A DNA stretch of 10,679 bases from Armatimonadaceae bacterium (lineage in GTDB: Bacteria > Armatimonadota > Armatimonadia > Armatimonadales > Armatimonadaceae). A model generated the notes under the pieces. The model was not told the DNA's origin, did not search any database, and saw only the letters and a list, made by a program, of their open reading frames with translations. The position numbers were made by a program, and so were the translations under genes. This document shows positions 1 through 8,233 of the stretch, piece by piece (within the stretch, counting starts at the first letter, position 1; the number at the start of each line of letters is the position of its first letter). The stretch covers positions 1 to 10,679 of the forward strand of contig JAUJNC010000168.1 of assembly GCA_030446525.1 (NCBI GenBank), given 5' to 3'.

Positions 1-65
1 CCTAACTGTACCAGAGTTCCGGCCCGATGTCTCTCCCATTTACCGGAAACTAGAGGGTAGCAAAG

Positions 66-3000
66 ATGAAAAAGCGAAGCTTTCTCGTAACCTGTCTGTC
101 GCTGGTCGCCGCGCAAGCGCCATCGGTCGGCGCGCCGGCCGTGAATCAACAAACGATCTCCGGCAAGCTCAACCTGGTCCGGTATGACATGCCGATCGGC
201 CACTCGGGCGGCTACGCCCCGACGCGACAGACCGCTAAGCGACTGCCGGGGCCGGATGCGGTGGAATGGCCCGAATTGACGCTGGACGGCAAGCCGATCT
301 TCCAGACACGCGCCAACGAGATCGTCGACCTCCCCGTCCGCCAGGGCAAGCAAGCCATGCCGCTCTTCCAGCAGCCGTATGACCACGTCATCGAACCGGG
401 GAACCACTGGTTTCGGGCCATGGACTGGAGATGGAACCGCCGGCATATCTATACCGCGGACCGCACGGCCCGATGCAGCAATGCCGGAGAGGGCTATACC
501 GGACACACATATGAGCTCTGGACCTTTCCTGTGCTGATTCGGGGCGCGGGCGACGCGGAGGTGCGAAAGGTCAGCCTGAAGGTCGCCGGCCGGACCATCT
601 ACCAGAAAGACGGGCCGTGGCGCTCCCTCACGCTGCTGCTGCCGCAAAGTGACCCGGACAAACCCTACGAGCTGACCGTCAACGGTCAGGGCGCGGTGAC
701 GTTCCACGCCGGTCTGCAGCCGGTGACGCTCGGCGACCCGAAGGAAGCGCTTGTCCCCGTCCGTCACACGGTCTCCGCGGGCGGCTCGAAGATCACCGTC
801 ACCAATCTGCCCCGGCCCGAGACGTTCCCGCACCAGAAGGCGTGGGAGGAGGACGTGGCGGCGCTGTCGCAGCCGCTCCCGAAACAGCCAGCTCCGGTTC
901 CGGGCGCGGGCGCCTTGGGCCGCTACCTGGGCGCCGACGTGCCGCGCTCCCCGCTCACGATCTACGCCACAGCACTGCCCCACGGCATGAGCTCGGGGTT
1001 CTTCCAGCACGGCGGTCACGGCCTGAAGCCGTTCCCGGGCACGGCGGAAGAGTACGCCGCCTATCTGGCCGACACCGGGTACGATGCCGTGTTCGATCCG
1101 GTCCGGGGCCTCAGCAGCCCGGACGGCGCGAACAGCTTCGAGAACCGGGCGGTGGCTCTGGGCAGGCGCGGCGTCAAGCTCGGGCTGCAGTACGACAACA
1201 ACTGGGACCGACCGGCGCTGCAGCATTCCAACGTCGCCTTTTTCAGCCACACCTTACCCGACTGGCACGCGCCGCTGTACCGCAGCCTGCAGCTCGCGGC
1301 GCAGCGTTTCGAGCGCTACCCGAACTTCCTCGGCATCAGCACCGGGGCGGACAACGCCGGGTACGTTTCGTTCTGGCATTGGGCGCCGCCGATCCCGGAC
1401 CGGCCCTGGGGCGAGGCCCTGGTCCCGTTTCTGGGACAGAACAACCCGAAAGTCCCCCTGGCGCCGAGCCACAAGACCACGGAAGCGCAGCATGAGTTCA
1501 TCGCGCCCGATCAGGCGGCGTTCGTGGACTATGTGCAGCGCTATGACGAGACGTTCCGGCAGTACGGCTATTTCGCGCGGGCCGTGCGCGAGGTGAACCC
1601 CGCCCTCGTTTATACCACCGGCTCCTTCGGCAGCTCGCCCGGCGGCGGCGGGCGCGGCGGCTGGCCGTGGGCGAGCATGCCCGGCAGGGAGATGCACGAG
1701 GGCTTGAACGTGCAGCAGGCTTATGACTGGAACGAGCAAAAATCCTCCAAGCCCGTGCACAACGTCGCCCTGGTGGACCGGCTGCGCTCCTACCACCCGG
1801 CCAAGACGACCTGGTCCCTCATCGACGATTTCGTGCTGCATTTCGACCGCCAAACGCGGCAGCGCACCTACGCCCTGGTCCTGACCCGGGGCGTCCAGGG
1901 CGTCGGCACGACCTTCCTGCCCAACCCCACGGGCCCAACGGCCCGCCCCGACGTCATCGCCGATCAGAAAGAGCTGTACGCCTGGATCCGCCGGTACGGC
2001 GGCGTCTACGCCATGACGGAGCCGGCGCCCGCCATCGGGATCCTGTACGTGCACCACCAGGCGCTCCTGCGGCGCGTCGGCGGCGGCGCGGAAGCGAGCG
2101 AGGAACAGCTGGCGCAGGGGTCGCACGAGGGCAAGACCACGGAGGTGCTCTTCCTTTGCCACGCCGCGGGCTGGCCGGCCCGGATCATCACCCCGGAAGA
2201 GCTGAAGCGCGGCCTTCCCCCGGGCATGAAAGCCGTCCTGCTGGTCGGCCTGAACCAGTTCGACGATTCCTGGGTGTGGCACGAAGGGCTCAAAGACCCC
2301 CTCCAGCGTTTCGCCGCGGGCGGCGGGCGCATCCTTCTGGATCACGAGTCGGTCAGCCCGGTGAAGGGGACCGCGACCGGCATGAAGGTGGCGGCCTACG
2401 TGACCCAGACCCCCCTGGATCAGACGCCCGTCCTGCTTGGGCGCAACCGGGACAACCTCGAGAAGCTGCGTGCGGCAATGGAGGGCGTCGCCAAACCGGT
2501 GGCGGCGTCCGGCGATCCGACGGTCTGGGCGGTGCCGGCCCGCGCCGGCGACACCCTATATGTCACCGCCGTAAACCAGGCGATGCGGGACGCCGACACG
2601 GGCGCGAAGATCCCGAGCAACGAGGCAAGTGTCGCGGGGCAGCCCGTCGCCCCCAAAGAATCGAACAAGACGCACCGCGTGATGCGGCCACAGACCGGCG
2701 CGCTGACCTGGAACACGGACCGCCCGATCTACGACGTGCGTTTGGGCCGCCAGATCACAAAAGCCGAGGCGGCGACGGTCGATCTGAACAAAGACGCCTT
2801 CCGCTGGTACGCGCTGCCCCCGGCCCCGGTGACCCGCCCCGCTGTCGCCGTTGCCCCCGGACCGGACGGCTTTTACCGGGCCACGGTGACGATCAAGAAC
2901 GGGCAGCCGATGCGCGGCATCCCGGTGCGGCTGACGGTCTCGAAGGGCAACGACGCGGCGGCCGTCTACTCCGCCACCGGGCTGGCGGCGAAGCTGCCGC

Positions 3001-3620
3001 TCAGGAACAGCGACGCGCCGGGCGCCTATACGGTAACGGCGACCGAGCTGCTCTCGGGACTGTCCGGCGCTGCGACCGTCCGTCCGGCGGGCAAACCGGA
3101 GGCTGCTCCCGCGCCGGCGGAGGTGCGGCGCGAGCGCGGACCGGTCCTCTCCCAGTTCACACAGCGCAAGAACGTGCCGCTGACGATCGCGCTGACGCCC
3201 CAGCAGGCATCCGATCCCAAGATCGTCGCCCTGGCGGACCGTCTCGTGGCGTTCTATCGCGGTCAGGGGCGCAAGGTCGAACAGGGGCGCGTCGAGCCGG
3301 ACGGCGTCGTGGTGAGCCTGCAGCCGCACAAGACGCCGCAGCGTTATCCGCAGTGGAAGACCATCGACTCGGATCTGGTGCTGCTGGGAAGTGCGCAGAA
3401 CAACGTGTTGCTGCGGGACCAGGCGCGCGGCTATCTGCTGCGGGGAGACGAGAACCTGGCGCCTGGGCAAGCGGCGATCCGCTACACCCGCTCGCCCTTC
3501 GTCGGGGAGTTCGATGCCGTGAACCTCATCGCGGGCGATGTGGCGGGCCTGACCGCTTCCGTGGAGGATCTGACGTCCGGCGCGGTTGCGTCCCTATCGG
3601 AGGGGCGGCTACGGCCGTAG
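66..3620 (+). CDS. Large secreted multidomain protein, glycoside-hydrolase-like
   Basis: Exported 1184-residue protein of unknown substrate. The start ATG is supported by AGAGGG at 52-57, eight bases upstream. Residues 1 to about 23 form a signal peptide (MKKR, hydrophobic stretch, cleavage near VGA/APA). Residues ~30-270 look all-beta. Residues ~295-650 have alternating strand and helix patches (LTIYATALPHG, YPNFLGISTGAD, TTWSLIDDF) suggestive of a TIM barrel. Residues ~655-800 (AIGILYVHHQ, AGWPARIITPEEL, AVLLVGLNQF, GGGRILLDHE) resemble the GATase-like domain that follows the barrel in GH42-type enzymes. Residues ~935-1035 look like an Ig-like/MG2-type domain. Residues ~1055-1170 carry VLLGSAQNN, PGQAAIRY and SPFVGEFDAVNLIAGD, a pattern seen in surface and S-layer-associated proteins. 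I could not assign catalytic residues, so glycosidase activity is inference from architecture. A glycine-rich loop occurs near residues 524-534. The reading frame is intact throughout, and the stop codon lies inside a perfect palindrome. Confidence 0.85.
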   Translation: MKKRSFLVTCLSLVAAQAPSVGAPAVNQQTISGKLNLVRYDMPIGHSGGYAPTRQTAKRLPGPDAVEWPELTLDGKPIFQTRANEIVDLPVRQGKQAMPLFQQPYDHVIEPGNHWFRAMDWRWNRRHIYTADRTARCSNAGEGYTGHTYELWTFPVLIRGAGDAEVRKVSLKVAGRTIYQKDGPWRSLTLLLPQSDPDKPYELTVNGQGAVTFHAGLQPVTLGDPKEALVPVRHTVSAGGSKITVTNLPRPETFPHQKAWEEDVAALSQPLPKQPAPVPGAGALGRYLGADVPRSPLTIYATALPHGMSSGFFQHGGHGLKPFPGTAEEYAAYLADTGYDAVFDPVRGLSSPDGANSFENRAVALGRRGVKLGLQYDNNWDRPALQHSNVAFFSHTLPDWHAPLYRSLQLAAQRFERYPNFLGISTGADNAGYVSFWHWAPPIPDRPWGEALVPFLGQNNPKVPLAPSHKTTEAQHEFIAPDQAAFVDYVQRYDETFRQYGYFARAVREVNPALVYTTGSFGSSPGGGGRGGWPWASMPGREMHEGLNVQQAYDWNEQKSSKPVHNVALVDRLRSYHPAKTTWSLIDDFVLHFDRQTRQRTYALVLTRGVQGVGTTFLPNPTGPTARPDVIADQKELYAWIRRYGGVYAMTEPAPAIGILYVHHQALLRRVGGGAEASEEQLAQGSHEGKTTEVLFLCHAAGWPARIITPEELKRGLPPGMKAVLLVGLNQFDDSWVWHEGLKDPLQRFAAGGGRILLDHESVSPVKGTATGMKVAAYVTQTPLDQTPVLLGRNRDNLEKLRAAMEGVAKPVAASGDPTVWAVPARAGDTLYVTAVNQAMRDADTGAKIPSNEASVAGQPVAPKESNKTHRVMRPQTGALTWNTDRPIYDVRLGRQITKAEAATVDLNKDAFRWYALPPAPVTRPAVAVAPGPDGFYRATVTIKNGQPMRGIPVRLTVSKGNDAAAVYSATGLAAKLPLRNSDAPGAYTVTATELLSGLSGAATVRPAGKPEAAPAPAEVRRERGPVLSQFTQRKNVPLTIALTPQQASDPKIVALADRLVAFYRGQGRKVEQGRVEPDGVVVSLQPHKTPQRYPQWKTIDSDLVLLGSAQNNVLLRDQARGYLLRGDENLAPGQAAIRYTRSPFVGEFDAVNLIAGDVAGLTASVEDLTSGAVASLSEGRLRP

Positions 3621-3627
3621 CCGCCCC
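3602..3627. terminator. Perfect 26-nt palindrome, possible bidirectional terminator
   Basis: GGGGCGGCTACGG is followed directly by its exact reverse complement, so an 11-bp stem with a GGCC loop can form on either strand. It covers the TAG stop of the secreted-protein gene and lies between two convergent genes, as a shared terminator would. There is no T-tract after the stem on either strand (CGATTGTC on plus), so it is not a canonical intrinsic terminator. It could instead stabilise a 3' end. Confidence 0.5.
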
Positions 3628-3688
3628 CGATTGTCATACCCGGTTCAGGCCGCCCCTGTCCCTTGTGTTGCCAGCCAGGTGGTTCCAG

Positions 3689-3704
3689 CTCCCGTTATCG
3701 GGAG
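3689..3704. repeat. Small hairpin over the oxidoreductase stop codon
   Basis: CTCCCG-TTAT-CGGGAG gives a 6-bp perfect stem with a 4-nt loop. The TAA stop of the minus-strand oxidoreductase (3695-3697) lies in the loop. No T-tract follows on the minus strand. With the palindrome at 3602-3627 it puts both convergent stop codons inside hairpins. The 6-bp stem could be chance in such GC-rich DNA. Confidence 0.35.
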
Positions 3705-5198
3705 AGGGGTTGTGGGCTTGCCCAAGCCAGGATCTGCCCGTCCTCCTTCAGCTTCGCCTGCAGCTTCGGCACGTCCACCTTCTGCACTGACGTTTCGCCG
3801 TTGATGGCGAGGCTGGCGGCGGTGGCGGCGGACTGGCCCAGGATCAGGAAGACGGGCTCCATGCGGATCGAGCCGTAGGCGATGTGCGAGGACGACAGGC
3901 ACACCGGCACCAGTAGGTTGGCGCACTCGCTTTCCCGGGGGACGATCGATCGGTAGGCGATCTGGTAGGGCGGGAAGCCGCCGGTCTCAACGTTGCCCTC
4001 GTTGCGGGCCACCCACCGGCCGTCCTCGAGCCGCGCGACGCGCTGGCAGTTGTGCGAGTCCATGGTGTAGGCGGCCAGCCCGACCGGGTCCTCCGCCGTC
4101 GCTTTGCCCCGGCAGTGGCGCTCGTTCATCACGTAGTCGGAGACCATGCGGCGCCCCTCGCGCACGTACAGCTCGTGCGGCCATCCGCCGCTGTCCACGA
4201 ACTCGTCGCGGGGCAGCCCCCACGCGTTCACTTCGTCGCGTATGTGCCGGGGGACGCGCTCGTCGTGGCACAGGAACCACATCAGGCCCTGCTGGTAGGT
4301 GACGTGGTCCTGGAAGATCCGCTCGCGCGTCTGGTAATCGCCGTCGGGCCACTCGTAGTTCCTCCCGATGTTGTCCGTCGAGAAGCCGCCGAAGTTGTTG
4401 GTGTCGGTCTTGCCGTTCGGCATCCATTTGGTGAGCTTCAGAACGTCCCACACGCCGGCGTTGATGTAGCGGGCGAGGAGGGTGTAGCGCCCGGGGTCGT
4501 AGCCTGCGGGCCTGGGGAAGGGCAGGCGGTCGGGGTTTTTGGTCAGGCACATGCGGAAGTTGTAGGCCTGGACGCGGTGGTCGCCCTCGCCCTGCTTGCC
4601 CGGATCATCGCCGGAGATGCCCTGGAGCAGGCCGCTGGACGGGTCGCCCTCTTTGACGAACGGGTCGACCGGCACCTTGAAGTTGTGGTTGGGATGCCCG
4701 AAGTGGACGCCGTTCAAGGTCTCGCCGTACCGGGCGTTGGCCTCGCGCCCGACGGTGTACGAGACGCCGGCCCCGGCCAGCAGGTCGCCCTCGTAGGTCG
4801 CGTCGGCGAACATCTTCGCCCGGAACGCCCGGCCGTCTTCCATCACGATCTCGGTGATCCGGCTGCCTTCCTTTTTCACCTCCTTCAGGCGCTGTCCGAA
4901 GTAGACGGGGACGCCCGCCTCCTTGACCATGTCGTTCATCGTCTTCTCGGCGACCGACGGCTCGAACGTCCAGTTTTCCTCGGTACCGTAGTGCTTGCCG
5001 AGCCGCCGGTAGAACTCGCGGCTGATGCCGCCGATGGCCGCCTTGTTGCCGATGTCGGTGGCGCAGGCCGCCCGTGGTCATCCCGCCCAGGTGCGTGCCG
5101 ACCACGACGATGACCGCCGTCTTGCCCATACGCCGCATCTGCACGGCCGCGGCGACGGCGGCGGAGGTGCCGCCGTAGATGCAAAGATCCGTATCCAT
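3695..5198 (-). pseudogene. FAD-dependent oxidoreductase (PF12831 type), one frameshift
   Basis: About 500-residue flavoprotein. The start ATG at 5198 (MDTDLCIYGG) has AAGGAAG just upstream. The first 45 residues contain the dinucleotide-binding strand-turn-helix (CIYGGTSAAVAAAVQ) and HLGGMTTGGL. Near 5061-5068 the frame then changes; the sequence continues as ATDIGNKAAIGGISREFYRR and stays open to the TAA at 3695. The family hallmarks continue across the break (SVAEKTMNDM, FADATYEGDLLAGAG, a C-terminal RMEPVFLILGQSAATAASLA), so one gene is split by one extra base or two missing bases. The nearest in-frame ATG after the break is at 4939, which would lack the FAD loop. An upstream ATG at 5306 gives a weakly signal-like extension but overlaps the lnt end and lacks a good ribosome site. 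Substrates of this family are largely unknown; it is often found beside polysaccharide-degrading genes. Frameshift error and true inactivation are both possible. Confidence 0.85.
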
Positions 5199-6692
5199 AG
5201 TCTTCCTTATGTTGCGCAGCCCCTCGGGGCGGGATGCCGTATGGCCGAAGCCGGGGACGGCGCTCAGGTGAACGCCGAGGAGCGAAAGACCGCTCAGGCA
5301 CAGCATCTCACACCGCGTCGTCGGTTGTCCCGAAAGCCGTCTCTTTCATCTAGCGCGCGCGCAAGCGCCGCCGCCCCGGCGACGAGCAGGGCGCAGAACC
5401 CGAGGAACCAATCGCCCCAGCGCACGTACGGGGTGAGGTCGCCCCGCAGGCGGACGTCCCCCACGAGGACGTCGCGCACGTTGACGCCGAGGCTTTCGCG
5501 CACGCGCCCCCCAGGGTCGATGATCTCGATACGCCCGTGGTGGCGGCGCGCACCAGCCAGCGCCGCGTTTCCGCGCCGCCCGCAGCACGGCCAGGTCGGC
5601 GTGCTGGTACGGCCCCGCCGTCGTACCAAACGTCTGGTCGCTCGTCAGAAGCACAAGCGCCTGCTCCCCGCCGGGCGCGCGCCCCGGCGGCGAAACGCGG
5701 GAAGGCGCTTTCGTAGCAGATGATGACGCCGACGCTCAGGGCGCGGCCGGCAGGTCCGTTTATGGCGAGCACGCCGGACCCCGTGCCGCTCGCGAACTCG
5801 GGCGGGGCGACGTTGTTGTTGTAGCGCGTGTAGACGGGATCGAGGACGCTCCGCAGGGGAAAAACTCGCCCACGGGGACGAGTTCTGCGTCTTGTCGTAG
5901 CGGCCGCGCAGAAGGCCGTTCCGGTCCAGCAGGAGGGCCGTGTTGCGCAGGCGGTCTTCGTCGTCCGCGTCCACCGATCCGATCAGAAGCGGCGTCCCGG
6001 TTTCGCGGGCAAGCGCGGACACGACCGCGAACAGCCCGGGGTCGCGCAGCAGCCTGCCGGGCACCACCGTTTCCGGCCAGGCGACGAACGAGGGGTTTGC
6101 CTGCGCCGCTTCGCGCGTCAGATACCCGTACGTCCGCAGGGTGTCGGCGCGGTAGTGGTCAAAAGAGGGCCGGGGAGACTTCTGAATGTTCCCCTGCGCG
6201 ACCGCCACCGTGCGCAGCCGGCTGTCATCCCCGCCCGCGGCGGGGCGCATCGTCATCGCACCGCCCAGCCCCAAAGGATCGGCACCGCGATCGCCGCCGC
6301 CGCCATCCGTGCCGCCCTGCGGGGCACTTGCCGCCGCATCCACGCTTCGGCGATAAGCGCATTCACCGCCGCGATCGCGAACGAGAGGCCCCACTGCCCG
6401 GTAACGGACACCACCTGCAGCAGCGGCAGCGCCCGCACCTGCGTGGACGCGAGCAGGAACCAGGGGAACGCGTAGCGCCCCCAGCTCGCGCAGGCCCTCG
6501 ATGAGCACCCAGAGCGCGGCAAAGACCCAGGGGCGCAGCCGCCGGCAGGCGCGGCAGCAGCGCCGCGCTCAGCGCGCCCAGCAGGGCGAACGGCACGGCC
6601 TGGATCAGCGACAGCAGGATCCACGGCACGCTCCCGATCTCGTTCATCCAGACCATGCCGACGAGGAACAGGGCCAGGCCGAGCAGGAAGCC

Positions 6693-6755
6693 GCTCCTGA
6701 CCCCGGGTACCCTCTGGGTGCCCCTTCCTTCGGAGGGTACCCGGGGGTCAGGAGC
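6693..6755. repeat. 63-bp palindromic element inside lnt
   Basis: The left arm at 6693-6714 (GCTCCTGACCCC then GGGTACCCTC) and the right arm at 6733-6755 are reverse complements except for one C: the left arm has a run of four C, the right a run of five G. The loop is 18 nt (6715-6732). Each arm also holds the small palindrome GGGTACCC. The element lies between the first two Lnt transmembrane segments. Adding one C to the left arm would make the arms perfect and also bring the frames on both sides into register, so the element would be translated as about 20 residues (TPGYPPKEGAPRGYPG). It resembles a REP/MITE-like or Rickettsia-palindrome-like coding insertion. Confidence 0.8.
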
Positions 6756-6847
6756 ACGACATACCACGGGACGAGGGCGACCCAGGCGAGCGGCCACCAG
6801 GCGAGCGGCGGGAAGGCCAGCGCCAGCGCCACGCCGGAAACGACGGC

Positions 6848-6867
6848 AGGGCGCCGCGCGGCGCCCT
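6848..6867. repeat. 20-nt perfect palindrome between M42 and lnt
   Basis: AGGGCGCCGC followed by its reverse complement forms an 8-bp stem with a GCGC loop. It begins 29 bases beyond the M42 stop codon on the minus strand, near where lnt should start. No T-tract follows, so terminator activity is uncertain. It could attenuate transcription into lnt or be chance in GC-rich DNA. Confidence 0.4.
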
Positions 6868-6896
6868 TGCCGCCCCGAATATGCCGGACGCGCGTG

Positions 6897-7976
6897 TTAC
6901 GGTGTCCAATTGTCGCCGGGCCGCAGCGAAGCGCAGGCGGCCGCCAGCAGCTCCGCCGCCGCGTCGGCATCGTGGAGGGAGATGATCTCGCAGGGCGTGT
7001 GCATGTAGCGGAGCGGGACTTCGACCAGCCCGGTCACCATGCCCGCACGGCTGATCTGCATCGCGTTCGCGTCCGTGCCCGTGCCCCCGGGGTTCGCCAT
7101 CAGCTGCACCGGGATGTCTTCGCCCGCGGCGACATCCGCCAGGCGGTCCGCGAGCTTCGGGTTGGCGTTGGCGCCGCGCAGCACGGTCGGCCCGTTGCCC
7201 ATCGTCACCTCGGACACGCGCCGCTTGTCCATCGAGGGGAAGTCCGTGGCGAAGGTGACGTCGACGGCGATGCCGATGTGGGGGTCGATCCCGAACGCGC
7301 TGGTGCGCGCGCCGCGCAGGCCGATCTCTTCCTGGACGGTCGCCACCGCGAAGACGGCGGCCTGCGGCTCCCTTTCCCGCACGCGGCGCAGCGCCTCGGC
7401 CACCACCCAGGCGCCGATCCGGTTGTCCATGGCGCGCGCCGCCACCCGGTCCCCCAGCAGGCGCGTCATGCCCACGGCGTAGGTGACCGGATCGCCCACG
7501 CGCACGCCCGCCGCCTCCACCTCGGCCCGTCCTCCCGTCACCCCCAGATCGATCCACAGGTCGTGCAGCTCGGGTTTTTTCTTCCTTTCGTCCTCGTCGA
7601 GCAGGTGGATCGGCTTTTTGCCGATCACGCCGGGCAGGGCGCCGTTCCGGGTGTGCACCTGGACGCGCTGCCCGACGATCACGAAGTTGTCGTGGCCGCC
7701 GATGGGCCGGAAGTAGCAGTACCCGTCGTCGGCGATGTAGTGGACGAGAAAGCCGATCTCGTCGATGTGCCCCGCCAGCATCACCCGCGGCGACCCTTCC
7801 GGGTTCACCACGGCGATGGTGTTGCCCATCGGGTCGGTGGCGACGGCGTCGGCGAACGGGGCCACGTACTCGCGGAAGTGGGCGGCGTTGGGCCCCTCAT
7901 AACCGGAGGGCGACGGGGTTTCCACAAGGCGCTGCAAAAACGCCACAGACTCGTCAGACGGCACGATATATCTCAT
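6897..7976 (-). CDS. M42 family metallopeptidase (glutamyl aminopeptidase/FrvX-like)
   Basis: Cytosolic di-metal aminopeptidase of the M42 (TET peptidase) family, predicted to trim short peptides. The protein is 359 residues, the normal length. Expected metal and catalytic residues are all visible: His70 and Asp72 in GHIDEIG, Asp184 in MDNRIG, Glu216/Glu217 in QEEIGLRGA, Asp239 in AVDVTFATD and His326 in MHTPCE. There is no signal peptide. I chose the ATG at 7976 because AGAAGG lies six bases upstream. A GTG at 7982 is also in frame but would abut that site. A strong extended -10 lies just upstream at 8010-8018. The frame is intact, unlike lnt directly downstream, which begins around its stop codon. 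M42 members have been annotated as aminopeptidases, endoglucanases and deblocking peptidases; the exact specificity cannot be read here. Confidence 0.95.
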   Translation of the reverse strand: MRYIVPSDESVAFLQRLVETPSPSGYEGPNAAHFREYVAPFADAVATDPMGNTIAVVNPEGSPRVMLAGHIDEIGFLVHYIADDGYCYFRPIGGHDNFVIVGQRVQVHTRNGALPGVIGKKPIHLLDEDERKKKPELHDLWIDLGVTGGRAEVEAAGVRVGDPVTYAVGMTRLLGDRVAARAMDNRIGAWVVAEALRRVREREPQAAVFAVATVQEEIGLRGARTSAFGIDPHIGIAVDVTFATDFPSMDKRRVSEVTMGNGPTVLRGANANPKLADRLADVAAGEDIPVQLMANPGGTGTDANAMQISRAGMVTGLVEVPLRYMHTPCEIISLHDADAAAELLAAACASLRPGDNWTP

Positions 7977-8009
7977 CCTCACCCTTCTGAATAGGTATGT
8001 CCAGGTACT

Positions 8010-8018
8010 ATTGTAGCA
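8010..8018 (-). promoter_or_regulatory. Extended -10 promoter for the M42 gene
   Basis: On the minus strand the sequence TGC-TACAAT matches an extended -10 element (TGnTAnAAT) in otherwise GC-rich DNA. No convincing -35 hexamer lies 16-18 bases upstream, as is common for extended -10 promoters. A start site near 8003 would give a leader of about 27 nt containing the AGAAGG ribosome site of M42. This could also drive lnt and the oxidoreductase. Confidence 0.55.
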
Positions 8019-8048
8019 TGTATGTCTGATGTTTGGCTTCGGTGGCGT

Positions 8049-8233
8049 TCACGCTTTCAGGCGCTCCCGGCACCATTCCAGACGTTGATGCGGTGTCCGG
8101 ATACGCAGCCCGGCGTCGGGCGGACCGATCAGCGGGTTTCGCAAGAAGCGCCGCGCATCGCGGGTTATGAAGATGTCGGCGCGCACTCGATGGCCGCAGC
8201 CAGTACGCGGGCATCGGGTAAATACCCCGTCAT
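8049..8233 (-). pseudogene. PIN-domain protein, C-terminal remnant with frameshift
   Basis: Only the C-terminal part of a PIN (PilT N-terminus) nuclease-like domain remains. An ATG at 8233 overlaps the transporter stop codon (ATGA) and reads MTGYLPDARVLAAAIEC. The frame is then lost near 8178-8184, and the next frame gives ADIFITRDARRFLRNP, RIRTPHQRLEWCRERLKA and a TGA at 8049. One missing base (TGCGCGCC where TGCGGCGCC is expected) would join the halves into about 61 residues. The two acidic positions normally found in this half of PIN domains are present (Asp in PDARVL and in TRDAR). The N-terminal strand with the first catalytic Asp is absent, so no nuclease activity is expected. PIN proteins are usually toxins of VapBC-type pairs; no antitoxin was seen. 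Family call from motif recognition only. Confidence 0.6.

Larger units (their letters stand above)
5294..6896 (-). pseudogene. lnt: Apolipoprotein N-acyltransferase, split by about nine frame changes
   Basis: Lnt transfers the third acyl chain to the N-terminal cysteine of lipoproteins at the inner membrane. Recognisable Lnt segments occur in order but in changing frames: GVALALAFPPLAWWPLAWVAL (TM1), GFLLGLALFLVGMVWMNEIG (TM2), VLIEGLRELG, RYAFPWFLLASTQVRALPLL, VSVTGQWGLSFAIAAVNAL, VAVAQGNIQKS, FVAWPETVVPG, RYDKTQ, LVPVGEFFP, ALSVGVIICYESAFPR, LVLLTSDQTFG, RWLVRAATTGVS, IIDPGGRV and a final C-terminal TM (WFLGFCALLVAG). The nitrilase-fold catalytic Glu (codon 6071-6073), Lys (5891-5893) and Cys (5716-5718) are all present. 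Frame changes fall near 6701, 6545, 6478-6482, 6215-6257, 5883, 5856-5859, 5682-5685, 5577 and 5528, several in G or C runs. No clear start codon follows the M42 stop. Identity is secure; whether the gene is dead or badly sequenced is open. Confidence 0.88.

Noticed and set aside
1254..2345. Long open frame on the minus strand opposite the secreted-protein gene
   Set aside because: Arginine-, alanine- and glycine-rich shadow of a high-GC gene, without domain motifs; the plus-strand frame has a signal peptide, ribosome site and family-like blocks.
2156..3790. 544-codon plus-strand frame overlapping the secreted-protein gene
   Set aside because: Low-complexity Arg/Gly/Pro translation typical of an out-of-frame reading, with no ribosome site or recognisable motif.
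4052..5113. 353-codon plus-strand frame opposite the oxidoreductase
   Set aside because: Valine- and alanine-rich antisense shadow; the minus strand carries clear FAD oxidoreductase motifs.
5199..5306. Upstream ATG at 5306 giving the oxidoreductase a signal-like N-terminus
   Set aside because: It overlaps the lnt stop and has no good ribosome site, whereas ATG 5198 has AAGGAAG and matches the usual family N-terminus.
6501..7994. 497-codon plus-strand frame opposite M42 and the lnt start
   Set aside because: His/Arg/Asp-rich mirror of the M42 codons; M42 has all metal ligands in the minus frame.
8008..8214. 68-codon minus-strand frame between M42 and the transporter
   Set aside because: It reads a third frame across the PIN relic and the M42 promoter; the PIN-like residues occur in the other two frames.
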